A stretch of 13,050 nucleotides of DNA from an uncultured Bacteroidota bacterium. GTDB taxonomy: Bacteria > Bacteroidota > Bacteroidia > B-17B0 > Aurantibacillaceae. The notes under the pieces are model-generated. The model was given only the letters and a program-made list of their open reading frames with translations. It was not told where the DNA came from and ran no database searches. The position numbers and the translations under genes are program-made. Of this stretch, positions 5,832 to 13,050 are shown piece after piece. The stretch spans positions 1 to 13,050 of the forward strand of contig CALMNJ010000228.1 in assembly GCA_937868675.1 (NCBI GenBank). Reading direction: 5' to 3'. The stretch's first letter is position 1; every line of letters begins with the position of its first letter.

Positions 5832-5862
5832 TTTCGCCGGGGTATAATAATCCTTATCTTTG
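5832..5862 (+). promoter_or_regulatory. Promoter of the pcaF-upp-bshC group
   Basis: TATCTTTG (5855-5862) is a full match to TAnnTTTG. TTTC (5832-5835) lies 19 bases upstream in the -33 position, one mismatch from TTTG. The pcaF ATG is 13 bases past the element, so the leader would be under about 10 bases. Confidence 0.55.
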
Positions 5863-5875
5863 CGGCACAATTGTT

Positions 5876-7081
5876 ATGAAACAAGCCTATTTAATAAACG
5901 GTGTACGCACTGCCATCGGCAACTTTGGTGGCACTCTGGCACCGGTAAGAACCGACGATCTTGCTGCCTTTGTTCTGAAAGAACTTGCAAACAGAAATCC
6001 GGAAGTTGATTTTTCGCAAACAGGAGATGTGGTGATGGGTTGTGCCAATCAGGCTGGTGAAGACAACCGGAATGTGGCACGCATGGCCCTGTTGCTCGCC
6101 GGACTACCTCTTTCGGTGCCGGGTCAAACCGTGAACCGATTATGCGCAAGTGGATTAAGCGCGGCCATTGATGCTGCACGCGCCATTCAAACCGGCGATG
6201 AGCAACTGATGATTGCCGGTGGCGTTGAAAACATGACGCGCGGGCCTTTGGTGATGAGCAAATCTGCATCAGCATATGGCCGCGACCAGCAACTCTTCGA
6301 CAGTAGTTTCGGCTGGCGTTTCATAAATCCTAAAATGAAAGAGATGTACGGCGTAGATGCCATGGGAGAAACCGCCGAACATGTAGCCGCGAAATATAAG
6401 ATAAGCCGCGCCGATCAGGATAAATTTGCACTCTGGAGCCAGCAAAAGGCAGCCCAGGCCCTATCGGCAAAGCGCTTTGAAAAAGAAATTGCACCGCTTA
6501 GCATTCCTCAGCGCAAAGGCGATGCGCTGGTTTTTGCCAGGGATGAGTTTGCAAAACCAAACACAACAATAGAAGGTCTTTCGGCATTAAAACCGTCCTT
6601 CAAAAAAGATGGTTCGGTAACTGCAGGAAATGCGAGTGGACTGAACGATGGTGCTGCGGCACTGCTGCTTGCCGGCGAGGAAGCCATAAAACAATTTAAT
6701 CTTACCCCGTTGGCCCGCATGGTGTCTTCGGCAGTAGTCGGCGTTGAACCCCGGATTATGGGCATTGGCCCGGTTGAGGCATCCAACAAAGCCCTGAAAC
6801 GTGCCGGACTTAGCTTTAAGGATATTGACCTTATAGAACTGAATGAAGCGTTCGCAGCACAAAGTCTTGCCTGCACGAGAGCCTGGGGGCTCGACGACAA
6901 TGATGCCCGTCTGAACATAAACGGTGGCGCCATTGCACTAGGGCATCCGCTCGGCATGAGCGGAGCCCGTATTTTGAACTCGGCGGCTATTGACCTGAAC
7001 CTTCACAAAAAGAAATACGCCCTTGTAACCATGTGCATTGGTGTTGGCCAGGGCTATGCAGCCGTCATTGAAGCCTGTTAA
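5876..7081 (+). CDS. pcaF: 3-oxoadipyl-CoA thiolase
   Basis: Cleaves 3-oxoadipyl-CoA with CoA to succinyl-CoA and acetyl-CoA, the last step of the beta-ketoadipate and phenylacetate routes. The 401 residues form a full type II thiolase. The nucleophile is Cys90 in NRLCASG, the His is His357 in GGAIALGHPLGMSG, and the second Cys is Cys387 in CIGVGQG. ELNEAFAAQ is present. Several stretches are those of PcaF/PaaJ rather than acetoacetyl-CoA thiolase: GCANQAGEDNRNVARMA, the long GGVENMTRGPLVMSKSASAY region, and FDSSFGWRFINP. Near the nucleophile it has CASG where PaaJ has CGSG. No other pca or paa pathway gene is in the window apart from the PaaI-like thioesterase. A broader beta-oxidation thiolase remains possible. 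Confidence 0.88.
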   Translation: MKQAYLINGVRTAIGNFGGTLAPVRTDDLAAFVLKELANRNPEVDFSQTGDVVMGCANQAGEDNRNVARMALLLAGLPLSVPGQTVNRLCASGLSAAIDAARAIQTGDEQLMIAGGVENMTRGPLVMSKSASAYGRDQQLFDSSFGWRFINPKMKEMYGVDAMGETAEHVAAKYKISRADQDKFALWSQQKAAQALSAKRFEKEIAPLSIPQRKGDALVFARDEFAKPNTTIEGLSALKPSFKKDGSVTAGNASGLNDGAAALLLAGEEAIKQFNLTPLARMVSSAVVGVEPRIMGIGPVEASNKALKRAGLSFKDIDLIELNEAFAAQSLACTRAWGLDDNDARLNINGGAIALGHPLGMSGARILNSAAIDLNLHKKKYALVTMCIGVGQGYAAVIEAC

Positions 7082-7097
7082 TTAAAAAACTATTCTT

Positions 7098-7748
7098 ATG
7101 GTACACAATCTGTCACAAAACAACTCCATACTGAACCAGTTCATAGCCGAACTGCGCGATGTTGAAATACAAAAAGACAGCATGCGCTTCAGGCGCAACC
7201 TGGAGCGTTTGGGCGAAATATTTGCCTACGAAATCAGTAAAACCCTTCCTTTTGAAGAAGTTCAAACAACCACACCTTTAGGTATTGCTGACACAAAAAT
7301 ACTGGCCGAACAACCGGTGGTAGCCACCATTTTAAGGGCGGGGCTTCCGCTTCATTCAGGCCTTCTGAATTATTTTGACAGGGCGGAAAATGCGTTTATC
7401 AGCGCTTACCGCAAGCATCATAAGAACAACACGTTCGAGATTGCGCTGGAATATGTGGCGTGCCCTGAGCTGGATAATAAAACCGTGATTTTGTGCGACC
7501 CTATGCTGGCCTCAGGTTCTTCGATTGTATTAACCTACAAGGCGCTTCTTTCACGTGGAATTCCAAAACACACGCACATTGTAAGTGCCATAGCCAGCAC
7601 AGAAGGCGTTGCTTACGTAAAACGCAACATGCCCAATAGCAACTTTACATTGTGGTGCGGGGCCATTGACGAGGAACTTACAGCTCATGCCTACATTGTG
7701 CCAGGACTTGGCGATGCAGGCGATCTGGCGTTTGGCGAGAAAATATAA
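7098..7748 (+). CDS. upp: Uracil phosphoribosyltransferase
   Basis: Salvages uracil: uracil + PRPP gives UMP + pyrophosphate. The 216-residue length is typical. ATILRAGLP (76-84) is the conserved RAG segment. The PRPP-binding loop ILCDPMLASGSS is at 131-142. The uracil-binding YIVPGLGDAGDLAFG is at 199-213. The N-terminal extension (1-25) is a little longer than in E. coli. It begins 16 bases after pcaF and ends 5 bases before bshC, so it is probably co-transcribed with both. There is no attenuator or PyrR-type structure in the 16-base gap. Confidence 0.95.
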   Translation: MVHNLSQNNSILNQFIAELRDVEIQKDSMRFRRNLERLGEIFAYEISKTLPFEEVQTTTPLGIADTKILAEQPVVATILRAGLPLHSGLLNYFDRAENAFISAYRKHHKNNTFEIALEYVACPELDNKTVILCDPMLASGSSIVLTYKALLSRGIPKHTHIVSAIASTEGVAYVKRNMPNSNFTLWCGAIDEELTAHAYIVPGLGDAGDLAFGEKI

Positions 7749-7753
7749 CAACC

Positions 7754-9349
7754 ATGTTCCGAAAAGAACGAGTTCCATTTAAAACTTCCGGCGTACTAAG
7801 CAAGCTGGTGAACGACTACCTGGACAGGAATGAAAGCCTGCGCAACTTTTATAACTACTTCCCGGATCGCGCCGGATTTGCTGATTGTTTGAAAGCTTCA
7901 CCCTACTCCAAGGTAGATCGTGAAACACTTTTTTCTGAGCTGGAAGAACAGGGCAAACTTGTAGCCAACACGTCGGCCTCAAGTTTCGGGAACATTTCAA
8001 AACTTAAATCCGGCACCACATACACGGTTACAACAGGGCATCAATTGTGTCTTTTTACGGGGCCGTTATATTTTATTCATAAAATCCATACAACCATTGG
8101 GCTTGCCAATTACTTAAAGCAACAATTTCCTGCGTACGATTTTGTTCCCGTTTATTGGATGGCGAGCGAAGACCACGACTTTGAGGAAATAAATCACTTT
8201 CACCTCTTTGGTAAAAAGTTAGTTTGGGAAACCGCACAAAAGGGCGCTGTTGGTTTTTTTACTACCGAAAGCCTGAAATCTGTTTTTGAACAACTCAAAG
8301 AAATTGCAGGTACAGCAGCCCATGCGCAGGCGGCGCTGTCGCTTTTTGAAAACGCTTACCTTAAGCACAACAATCTTGCTAATGCCACCCGCTATCTTGT
8401 AAACGAACTTTTTGGTAAGCACGGTCTTGTAATTGTGGATGGAAACAGTAAGCGTCTCAAGGAAATTTTCAAGCCCTGGCTGAAACAGGATATTTTTGAT
8501 CAAACTGCCTTTACAGAAGTTAACAGGAACATTGACTCGCTTAAGGCGCTCGGTTATGAGGCGCAGGTTAACCCACGCGAAATAAATTGCTTTCTGCTGG
8601 ATGAAAATAAGCGCACGCGCATAGAAAGAACCGAAAACGGATTTGGGCCTGTTGGAGAGAATAAAACTTTTTCCGAAGCTGAAATGCTGTCGCTTATCGA
8701 AAACAGCGCTGAAAAGATAAGCCCTAATGTTACTCTGAGGCCGCTTTATCAGCAGGTGATCCTGCCCAACCTCGCGTATATTGGCGGTCCTGGTGAACTT
8801 GCCTACTGGCTTGAGTACAAAGCTTTTTTTGATGCTGCAAACGTATTTTACCCAATACTGGTGCCCCGGAACTTTGTGATGTTGATTGATAAGGGCACAC
8901 TAGGTAAAATTGAAAAGCTTGGATTTAAACCTGAAGATTTTTTCAGAAGCGAGAATGAACTAATAAATGTCCTCGTTGAAAGAACCGCAGGCACGTTTGA
9001 TCTTGATTCTGAAAAAAATGACCTTCAAAAAGTGTTTGAAGCCATCACGCAAAAAGTCGGTGATATTGACAAGAGCCTCACAGGAGCTGCACAAGCCGAG
9101 TACCAGAAAGCACTAAACGGGCTCGACGGGATAAGCGGAAAAGCAAACAAAGCCATGAAGCAAAAATCTGAAACGGGGATCAACCAATTAAAAAACACAA
9201 GGCAAAAACTTTTTCCTCAAAATGTACCTCAGGAACGGTTTGAAAACTTTTCGGTTTATTTTCTCAAAGAAGGCTTCCCATTTCTTGAAGCTCTTTTCGA
9301 ACATTCGGAAGCCCTGTCTGAATCGCAACTACTTCTGCTCCAGGAGTAA
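7754..9349 (+). CDS. bshC: Bacillithiol biosynthesis cysteine-adding enzyme BshC
   Basis: Proposed to add cysteine to glucosaminyl-malate in the last step of bacillithiol synthesis, in the cytoplasm. The 531-residue length fits the family (about 530-540). TTGHQLCLFTGPLYFIHKI (93-111) is the nucleotide-binding-like signature. VPVYWMASEDHDFEEINHF (131-149) is the most conserved block. LPNLAYIGGPGELAYWLEYKAFF at about 333-355 lies in the core. Residues about 440-500 form the C-terminal helical (coiled-coil) part that mediates dimerisation. BshC is restricted mainly to Firmicutes and Bacteroidota, which supports the host assignment. The start is 5 bases after upp. The bshA and bshB genes are not in the window. 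Confidence 0.95.
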   Translation: MFRKERVPFKTSGVLSKLVNDYLDRNESLRNFYNYFPDRAGFADCLKASPYSKVDRETLFSELEEQGKLVANTSASSFGNISKLKSGTTYTVTTGHQLCLFTGPLYFIHKIHTTIGLANYLKQQFPAYDFVPVYWMASEDHDFEEINHFHLFGKKLVWETAQKGAVGFFTTESLKSVFEQLKEIAGTAAHAQAALSLFENAYLKHNNLANATRYLVNELFGKHGLVIVDGNSKRLKEIFKPWLKQDIFDQTAFTEVNRNIDSLKALGYEAQVNPREINCFLLDENKRTRIERTENGFGPVGENKTFSEAEMLSLIENSAEKISPNVTLRPLYQQVILPNLAYIGGPGELAYWLEYKAFFDAANVFYPILVPRNFVMLIDKGTLGKIEKLGFKPEDFFRSENELINVLVERTAGTFDLDSEKNDLQKVFEAITQKVGDIDKSLTGAAQAEYQKALNGLDGISGKANKAMKQKSETGINQLKNTRQKLFPQNVPQERFENFSVYFLKEGFPFLEALFEHSEALSESQLLLLQE

Positions 9350-9434
9350 TAATTCACAATCTAGTTTTCATTCCAGCATTTTTTTAACAAGAACGGGGCT
9401 GTTTTTTTACTTAAATTGCATTAAAACTGTCTGC

Positions 9435-10445
9435 ATGAAAAAAAATTTACTCCTGTTTTTTGTTTGTCTGTTGAATTTTTTAACCAAAGCACAAACGCTT
9501 ACCCAGGTTTACAATGAGCCCATTATTGGTGACATTGACCTTGAGTACCGGCTCGACACTTCAGGCGTTGGAGGTTCTTTACCCATAGGGGTTACAGGCA
9601 GTAATTGCACCTGGGATTTTACAGGTATTACAACCACAACCCTCGCTTCCTTAAGCTATTTAACGCCGTCTGCAACGCCAAACTACACTGATTACAACGG
9701 CTGCAATATTGTACAAAAAGATGGCACCTCTTACACTTACATGATGACTTCCAATTCACCCAATCAACAAGTGGAAATAGTAGGCATCACCTTACCATTG
9801 GGTACACTTAATTTTTCGGACCCGGCCATTCTGATACGCTATCCCTTAAGTTACGGCACCTCTCTGAGTGACCCCGTTGCCGGTGCATTTACCTCAACCA
9901 TCACCAATGGCACTGCCAGTGGTAATATGACCATTGACGCGGATGGACTTGGTACACTAAAGCTACCGATGGGTATAACACTTAACAATGTGCTGAGGGT
10001 TCGTAACGTTTTGGATCTTTCTCTTTCTGCCGGGCTTTTTAGCTCCAAGGTTAAACAATTCTATTACAGTTATTTTACATCCACCAGTAAATTTCCGGTT
10101 CTTACCATCAACTATTCGTGGGTAAAACTTAATTTTTCGGGCACACCTACCATTAATCCTGTCGTAGATGGAAACATCGGTTTTTTTACTGCCGTTCCTG
10201 AAATACGACTAAATGATGTCAATTTGGTTTCGGTACTGCCCAATCCTGCTTCGAATGACTTAATTCTGACAGAAAGCATGCCTGGCAGCATCAGCAGCAT
10301 GGAACTCATGAATGCGCAGGGGCAAATTGTATATCACGGTGCATTTACCAAACACCTGAATGTTGAACAATTTTCAAGGGGTTTTTACCTGGCCACGTTC
10401 CATTCGGGGTTCGCAATTATAAGAAAGAAAATACTTCTTGAATAA
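9435..10445 (+). CDS. Secreted protein with type A T9SS sorting domain (first of a tandem pair)
   Basis: A 336-residue protein with signal peptide 1-19 (cleavage after KA, before Q20). The middle (20-265) is a Ser/Thr/Asn-rich beta-type domain of unknown role: TWDFTGI near 60, an LGTLKLPMGITLNNVLRVRN block, and a SKFPVLTINYS block. The last about 70 residues are a type A sorting domain: VLPNPASNDL start, MELMNAQGQIVYHG strand, LNVEQFSRGFYLATF, and the basic KKILLE end. It is exported by Sec, then sent by the type IX system to the surface or medium. The start is the ATG at 9435, since longer in-frame starts would lie within bshC and bury the signal peptide. It resembles the next gene in layout and in several short blocks, so it is a paralogue. 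Confidence 0.85.
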   Translation: MKKNLLLFFVCLLNFLTKAQTLTQVYNEPIIGDIDLEYRLDTSGVGGSLPIGVTGSNCTWDFTGITTTTLASLSYLTPSATPNYTDYNGCNIVQKDGTSYTYMMTSNSPNQQVEIVGITLPLGTLNFSDPAILIRYPLSYGTSLSDPVAGAFTSTITNGTASGNMTIDADGLGTLKLPMGITLNNVLRVRNVLDLSLSAGLFSSKVKQFYYSYFTSTSKFPVLTINYSWVKLNFSGTPTINPVVDGNIGFFTAVPEIRLNDVNLVSVLPNPASNDLILTESMPGSISSMELMNAQGQIVYHGAFTKHLNVEQFSRGFYLATFHSGFAIIRKKILLE

Positions 10446-10462
10446 TTTTTTACCCAAAGCTG

Positions 10463-10470
10463 TAACTTTA
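10463..10470 (+). promoter_or_regulatory. -7-like element before the second T9SS gene
   Basis: TAACTTTA matches TAnnTTTG except at the last base and lies 35 bases before the ATG. No clear -33 TTTG precedes it. If real, the second paralogue can be transcribed separately from the first. Confidence 0.3.
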
Positions 10471-10505
10471 AATAGAATAACCCGTCTAACAACAAAACTT
10501 GATCC

Positions 10506-11531
10506 ATGAAAAAAACAATTTACATTTTAGCATCGTTCTTTTTAACAGGGGCCTTAATCTCCCAAACCCTCACAACGGCCAATGATCCGGTTGCCGGCGA
10601 CAAATTCACCAAAGTGACTTACGACACGGTGGGCACTATACCCCGCAATAGTGGGCAAAACCAAACCTGGAATTTTTCCTCCATGATTCAAAGCACTGCC
10701 GTAAGTACTACTTCTTTTATCGCTTATTCTGCCGTACCCATTTCCGCCACACAGTTTTCAGCGGCCACCGTGGTTGAAGATGATGGTAGCGGTTCTTATA
10801 CATTTTACAAAACTACTTCCACACCAACCACACAAACTGAAATGATTGGTTATTCCGATGGCACTGTAACCCAAACATTTACAAACACTCTAATACAAAC
10901 TATCTGGCCATTCAGTTACGGCAGCACCTTTACCGATGCGTTTGGGGGCACTATTACAGGCACCAATGTAAGCGGTTCGTTTAACGGAACAAATACTACT
11001 ACCGGAAGCGGTACCGGAACCATCATGCTTCCAGGAGGCATAAATATGAGCAACATTCTTCAGGCCCGGATTAACAGTGTTATAAAAATGTCGGCTACCT
11101 ACTCCTCCATTCCATTATCTTTTACCATCAATTCCACCTCATACAATTACTTTCACACATCCAAAAAATTTCAGATTGCATCCGTTAGTATTAACATTAC
11201 TGAATCGGCCTTTGGTAATGATACGACCATTACCGTAAACCTCAATAAAGATGTGGCCATGGGTCTGACCGAAAAAAACTTCGATGCCCCATTTGCCATT
11301 TATCCGAATCCGGCTAAAAACGATTTTACCGTAAAGCTCACCAACAAAGACGCCCAACCCTGCCGTCTCCAGGTATTCGACTGCACAGGCAATGTTGTGA
11401 AGGCGTATGATTACGGCACTTCGGTAAACATACAGGATAAGATTGAAATTAAAGACCTGCCACGTGGGGTTTATCTAGTTAAAACCAGTCTGGGCGATAA
11501 GCTCTCGGTACGGCGACTGATTATTGACTAA
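10506..11531 (+). CDS. Secreted protein with type A T9SS sorting domain (second of a tandem pair)
   Basis: A 341-residue protein with signal peptide 1-19 (cleavage after IS, before Q20). The mature N-terminus reads NDPVAGDKFTKVTYDTVG. The following Thr/Ser/Gly-rich beta domain contains QTWNFSSM, a GSGTGTIMLPGGINMSNILQARIN block and HTSKKFQIASVSIN. All three have counterparts at the same places in the upstream protein. The sorting domain occupies 263-341: FAIYPNPAKNDF, LQVFDCTGNVV, IEIKDLPRGVYLVKT and the basic VRRLIID end. The Gly/Thr-rich low-complexity stretch at about 155-178 is not matched at the same density upstream. The function is unknown. Both are probably surface or secreted proteins. 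A strong terminator follows 15 bases after the stop. Confidence 0.88.
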   Translation: MKKTIYILASFFLTGALISQTLTTANDPVAGDKFTKVTYDTVGTIPRNSGQNQTWNFSSMIQSTAVSTTSFIAYSAVPISATQFSAATVVEDDGSGSYTFYKTTSTPTTQTEMIGYSDGTVTQTFTNTLIQTIWPFSYGSTFTDAFGGTITGTNVSGSFNGTNTTTGSGTGTIMLPGGINMSNILQARINSVIKMSATYSSIPLSFTINSTSYNYFHTSKKFQIASVSINITESAFGNDTTITVNLNKDVAMGLTEKNFDAPFAIYPNPAKNDFTVKLTNKDAQPCRLQVFDCTGNVVKAYDYGTSVNIQDKIEIKDLPRGVYLVKTSLGDKLSVRRLIID

Positions 11532-11546
11532 GCCGTTTAGCCATTT

Positions 11547-11580
11547 AAACCCCGCCAGCATATACGTGGCGGGGTTTTTT
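11547..11580 (+). terminator. Strong intrinsic terminator
   Basis: AAACCCCGCCA (11547-11557) and TGGCGGGGTTT (11567-11577) pair perfectly over 11 bases with a 9-base loop, followed by a run of T. It ends the T9SS pair. The T run falls about 20 bases before the next -7 element and may double as part of that promoter's -33 region. Confidence 0.9.
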
Positions 11581-11598
11581 ATTTAGCCACGGCTGCAT

Positions 11599-11606
11599 TA
11601 TCTTTG
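11599..11606 (+). promoter_or_regulatory. Promoter -7 element of the SCO1 pair
   Basis: TATCTTTG is a full match to TAnnTTTG. The gene's ATG (11634) lies 27 bases further on, giving a leader of about 24 bases. The T tract of the upstream terminator lies at the -33 distance. Confidence 0.5.
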
Positions 11607-11633
11607 CAGCGCTTAAATTTTAAATTCCGGCTT

Positions 11634-12296
11634 ATGACCAAGAAACGCTGGCTACTTCTGTCAATCATTTTATTCCCCTCAGTATTGTGGCTTATACTTG
11701 AATCGAGTACCATTAACTCGCGCAAGCTACCGCATTACGGGCCGGGCAGTACCAATGCCAAAGGTGACAGTGTTTTTTATGAAGTCACTGACAGGTTTTA
11801 CAACCTGCCCGACACCAGCAGACGCGATCCTGCTTTCATTTCTTTTGATACTCAGAAATACCCGCTTTTTTCGGTTATGTTTATTAGCAAACAATATCAG
11901 GCCGACTCGTACCGGCTTGCCGGTTTATGGGAGTATTTAAAATACAGTAAAGAAAAAGTGGAGCACATCCCTTTTTTGCTGGTGGTGGCGGCAACTGAAA
12001 AAACAGCACCTGTTTATGAAGATTTGAAAAAGCTCAGCGAAAGCAAAAATGTAATGTTTGCCACCTGGCCGCAGAAGAGTTTCGACAGCCTTACCCATGT
12101 TTTTTTTAAAGGAAAACCTTATTATATAGATTACAGCTTTTTTATGCTTATTGATTCGAAACGAAATGTGCGCGGTTATTATGACGGGCGCTACGTTGCC
12201 GAAATCAAAAGGCTGGCCGGGGAGTACCAACACCTCAGGCTTAAAGAGGAAAAACAGAAACTCATTAAAGAAAATGAAATTACTACCAAGAATTAG
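11634..12296 (+). CDS. SCO1-like protein lacking all copper-site residues
   Basis: A 220-residue protein anchored by one N-terminal helix (about 6-22). The body follows the SCO1/SenC thioredoxin-like plan seen in the next gene. PHYGPGSTNAKGDSVFYEV (33-51) parallels LPVYGEKTTNENGDTVYHS there. DYSFFMLIDSKRNVRGYYDG (166-185) parallels FLHSELFLLIDTNGRIRGMYDG. The protein contains no cysteine: the strand that should carry CxxxC reads FSVMFISKQYQ (79-89), and the metal-ligand His is Tyr167. It therefore cannot bind copper or do thiol chemistry in the known way. The tail (about 205-220) is highly charged. The ATG at 11634 is chosen because it gives the helix directly; a TTG at 11604 lies inside the promoter. 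It overlaps the canonical SCO1 gene by 23 bases. It is an intact frame, so probably a functional pseudo-enzyme. Confidence 0.75.
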   Translation: MTKKRWLLLSIILFPSVLWLILESSTINSRKLPHYGPGSTNAKGDSVFYEVTDRFYNLPDTSRRDPAFISFDTQKYPLFSVMFISKQYQADSYRLAGLWEYLKYSKEKVEHIPFLLVVAATEKTAPVYEDLKKLSESKNVMFATWPQKSFDSLTHVFFKGKPYYIDYSFFMLIDSKRNVRGYYDGRYVAEIKRLAGEYQHLRLKEEKQKLIKENEITTKN

Positions 12297-12927
12297 TCTG
12301 CTGGCGCTGGTTGGCAGTGCGATCATTTATTCCTGTAAGCCTGCGGGCAACACGTTGCTGCTTCCTGTTTACGGTGAAAAAACCACAAACGAAAACGGCG
12401 ATACGGTTTACCACAGCATCGGTAAATTTGAGCTCACTAACCAGTGGGGCCAGAAAATCAGCGATCAAACCGTGAAGGGGAAAATTTATGTGGCCAATTT
12501 TTTCTTTGCCACCTGCCAGAGTATCTGCCCCGAAATGAGCAGTAATCTTGTTGATGTGCAGAAGGCTTTTTTAAATAATGATTCCATACTTATTCTGTCG
12601 CACTCGGTTAACCCCATGCACGATACCGTTGAGGTGCTTGAAAGTTATGCTATGGCTTATGGTGCGAAAAAAAACAAATGGCATCTGCTTACCGGAAACA
12701 AAAAAACAATTTACGACCTGGCCCGCTACGACTATTTGGTTAATGCCGTTGAGGATGATGGAAGCGCTGAAGGATTCCTGCACAGCGAACTTTTTTTACT
12801 CATTGATACAAATGGGCGAATCAGAGGTATGTACGACGGCACGAACAAGAGTGAGGTCCAGCGCCTGTTGCTTGATATCCGTTTGTTGTTAAAAGAAAGT
12901 GCCATGGAGAAAAAAAGCAATGCATAA
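12274..12927 (+). CDS. SCO1/SenC family copper chaperone, lipoprotein
   Basis: A 217-residue protein with a type II signal peptide and lipobox IYSC (Cys21 lipidated). The thioredoxin-like domain holds the copper and redox site CQSICP (C81, C85) and the third ligand His170 in FLHSE, followed by FLLIDTNGRIRGMYDG. SCO proteins deliver or reduce copper for the CuA site of cytochrome c oxidase, or act as thiol reductases, at the periplasmic face of the membrane. No oxidase gene is in the window. The start is the ATG at 12274, within the end of the upstream gene, because it alone gives a proper lipoprotein signal. The longer in-frame opening at 12151 lies inside that gene. The 23-base overlap implies translational coupling with the cysteine-free partner. 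Confidence 0.9.
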   Translation: MKLLPRISLLALVGSAIIYSCKPAGNTLLLPVYGEKTTNENGDTVYHSIGKFELTNQWGQKISDQTVKGKIYVANFFFATCQSICPEMSSNLVDVQKAFLNNDSILILSHSVNPMHDTVEVLESYAMAYGAKKNKWHLLTGNKKTIYDLARYDYLVNAVEDDGSAEGFLHSELFLLIDTNGRIRGMYDGTNKSEVQRLLLDIRLLLKESAMEKKSNA

Positions 12928-12956
12928 AAAATCTCCGGTTTTGGCCGGGGATTTTT
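12927..12956. terminator. Bidirectional intrinsic terminator
   Basis: AAAAATCTCCGG (12927-12938) pairs with CCGGGGATTTTT (12945-12956) over 12 positions with one G-U pair and a 6-base loop. A-rich on the left and T-rich on the right, it can stop transcription both from the SCO1 pair and from the convergent gene to its right. It starts on the last base of the SCO1 stop codon. Confidence 0.85.
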
Positions 12957-12980
12957 AGAAAATAAATCTGTATCCTGTTG

Positions 12981-13050
12981 TTATTTCGTGCCACTCTTAT
13001 TGGCATCGCGTTCAATTGCCTCAAGGGTTTTCAGCATTTCTACCACCTGC
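12981..13050 (-). CDS. 3' end of a convergent gene, product unknown
   Basis: On the minus strand an open frame enters from the window edge and ends at TAA (12983-12981). Its last 22 residues start QVVEMLKTLEAIERDAN and end KSGTK, an amphipathic helical tail. The shared terminator 25 bases beyond its stop supports a real gene end. Too little is visible to name it. Confidence 0.5.
   Translation of the reverse strand, partial: QVVEMLKTLEAIERDANKSGTK

Noticed and set aside
6508..6957. Minus-strand frame opposite pcaF
   Set aside because: Antisense to a confidently identified thiolase. The Ala/Ser/Pro-rich composition is what reversed thiolase codons give.
9222..9434. Longer N-terminus for the first T9SS protein
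   Set aside because: It would overlap the end of bshC by 128 bases and put 71 residues before an excellent signal peptide.
12151..12273. Longer N-terminus for the second SCO1 protein
   Set aside because: The extension lies inside the upstream gene and would hide the lipoprotein signal at residues 1-21.

Overview
The window looks like a chromosomal stretch of a Bacteroidota bacterium. The evidence is a complete bacillithiol-synthesis enzyme (BshC), two proteins with C-terminal type IX secretion sorting domains, an LptC that is a lipoprotein, promoter-like elements matching the phylum's TAnnTTTG box, and the general lack of Shine-Dalgarno sequences before starts. The species cannot be named from this sequence. 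Nearly all genes from 1078 to 12927 lie on the plus strand. The first 1 kb and the last 70 bases are on the minus strand.

Positions 1-950 (minus strand) are the accessory-looking part. They hold a small His/Cys-rich membrane-anchored protein, a GIY-YIG nuclease reading frame that loses its family resemblance half way, and a tRNA-Phe(GAA) gene. A 22-bp inverted repeat starts inside the 3' end of the tRNA, and a second, related hairpin follows it. The layout tRNA, hairpins, GIY-YIG is co-directional.

Positions 1078-4156 form a tight probable operon with overlapping or nearly abutting genes: coaX (type III pantothenate kinase), an outer-membrane beta-barrel protein with a TTG start, lptC (LPS transport), and a small two-helix membrane protein. 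Positions 4236-5203 hold a PduO-type cobalamin adenosyltransferase overlapping a PaaI-like hotdog thioesterase. A small secreted His/Gly-rich protein follows and ends at a hairpin.

Positions 5876-9349 hold pcaF (3-oxoadipyl-CoA thiolase), upp (uracil phosphoribosyltransferase) and bshC, separated by only 16 and 5 bases. Their functions are not obviously related. Positions 9435-11531 carry two tandem, diverged paralogues of secreted proteins with type A T9SS sorting domains, closed by a strong terminator.

Positions 11634-12927 carry an overlapping pair of SCO1-family genes. The first encodes a protein with no cysteine at all and a lost metal-binding histidine. The second is a canonical CxxxC lipoprotein. 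A bidirectional-looking terminator follows, and then the 3' end of a convergent gene. No CRISPR array, insertion sequence, integrase or defence system was seen. The most notable features are the cysteine-free SCO1 paralogue and the tRNA/hairpin/GIY-YIG region.
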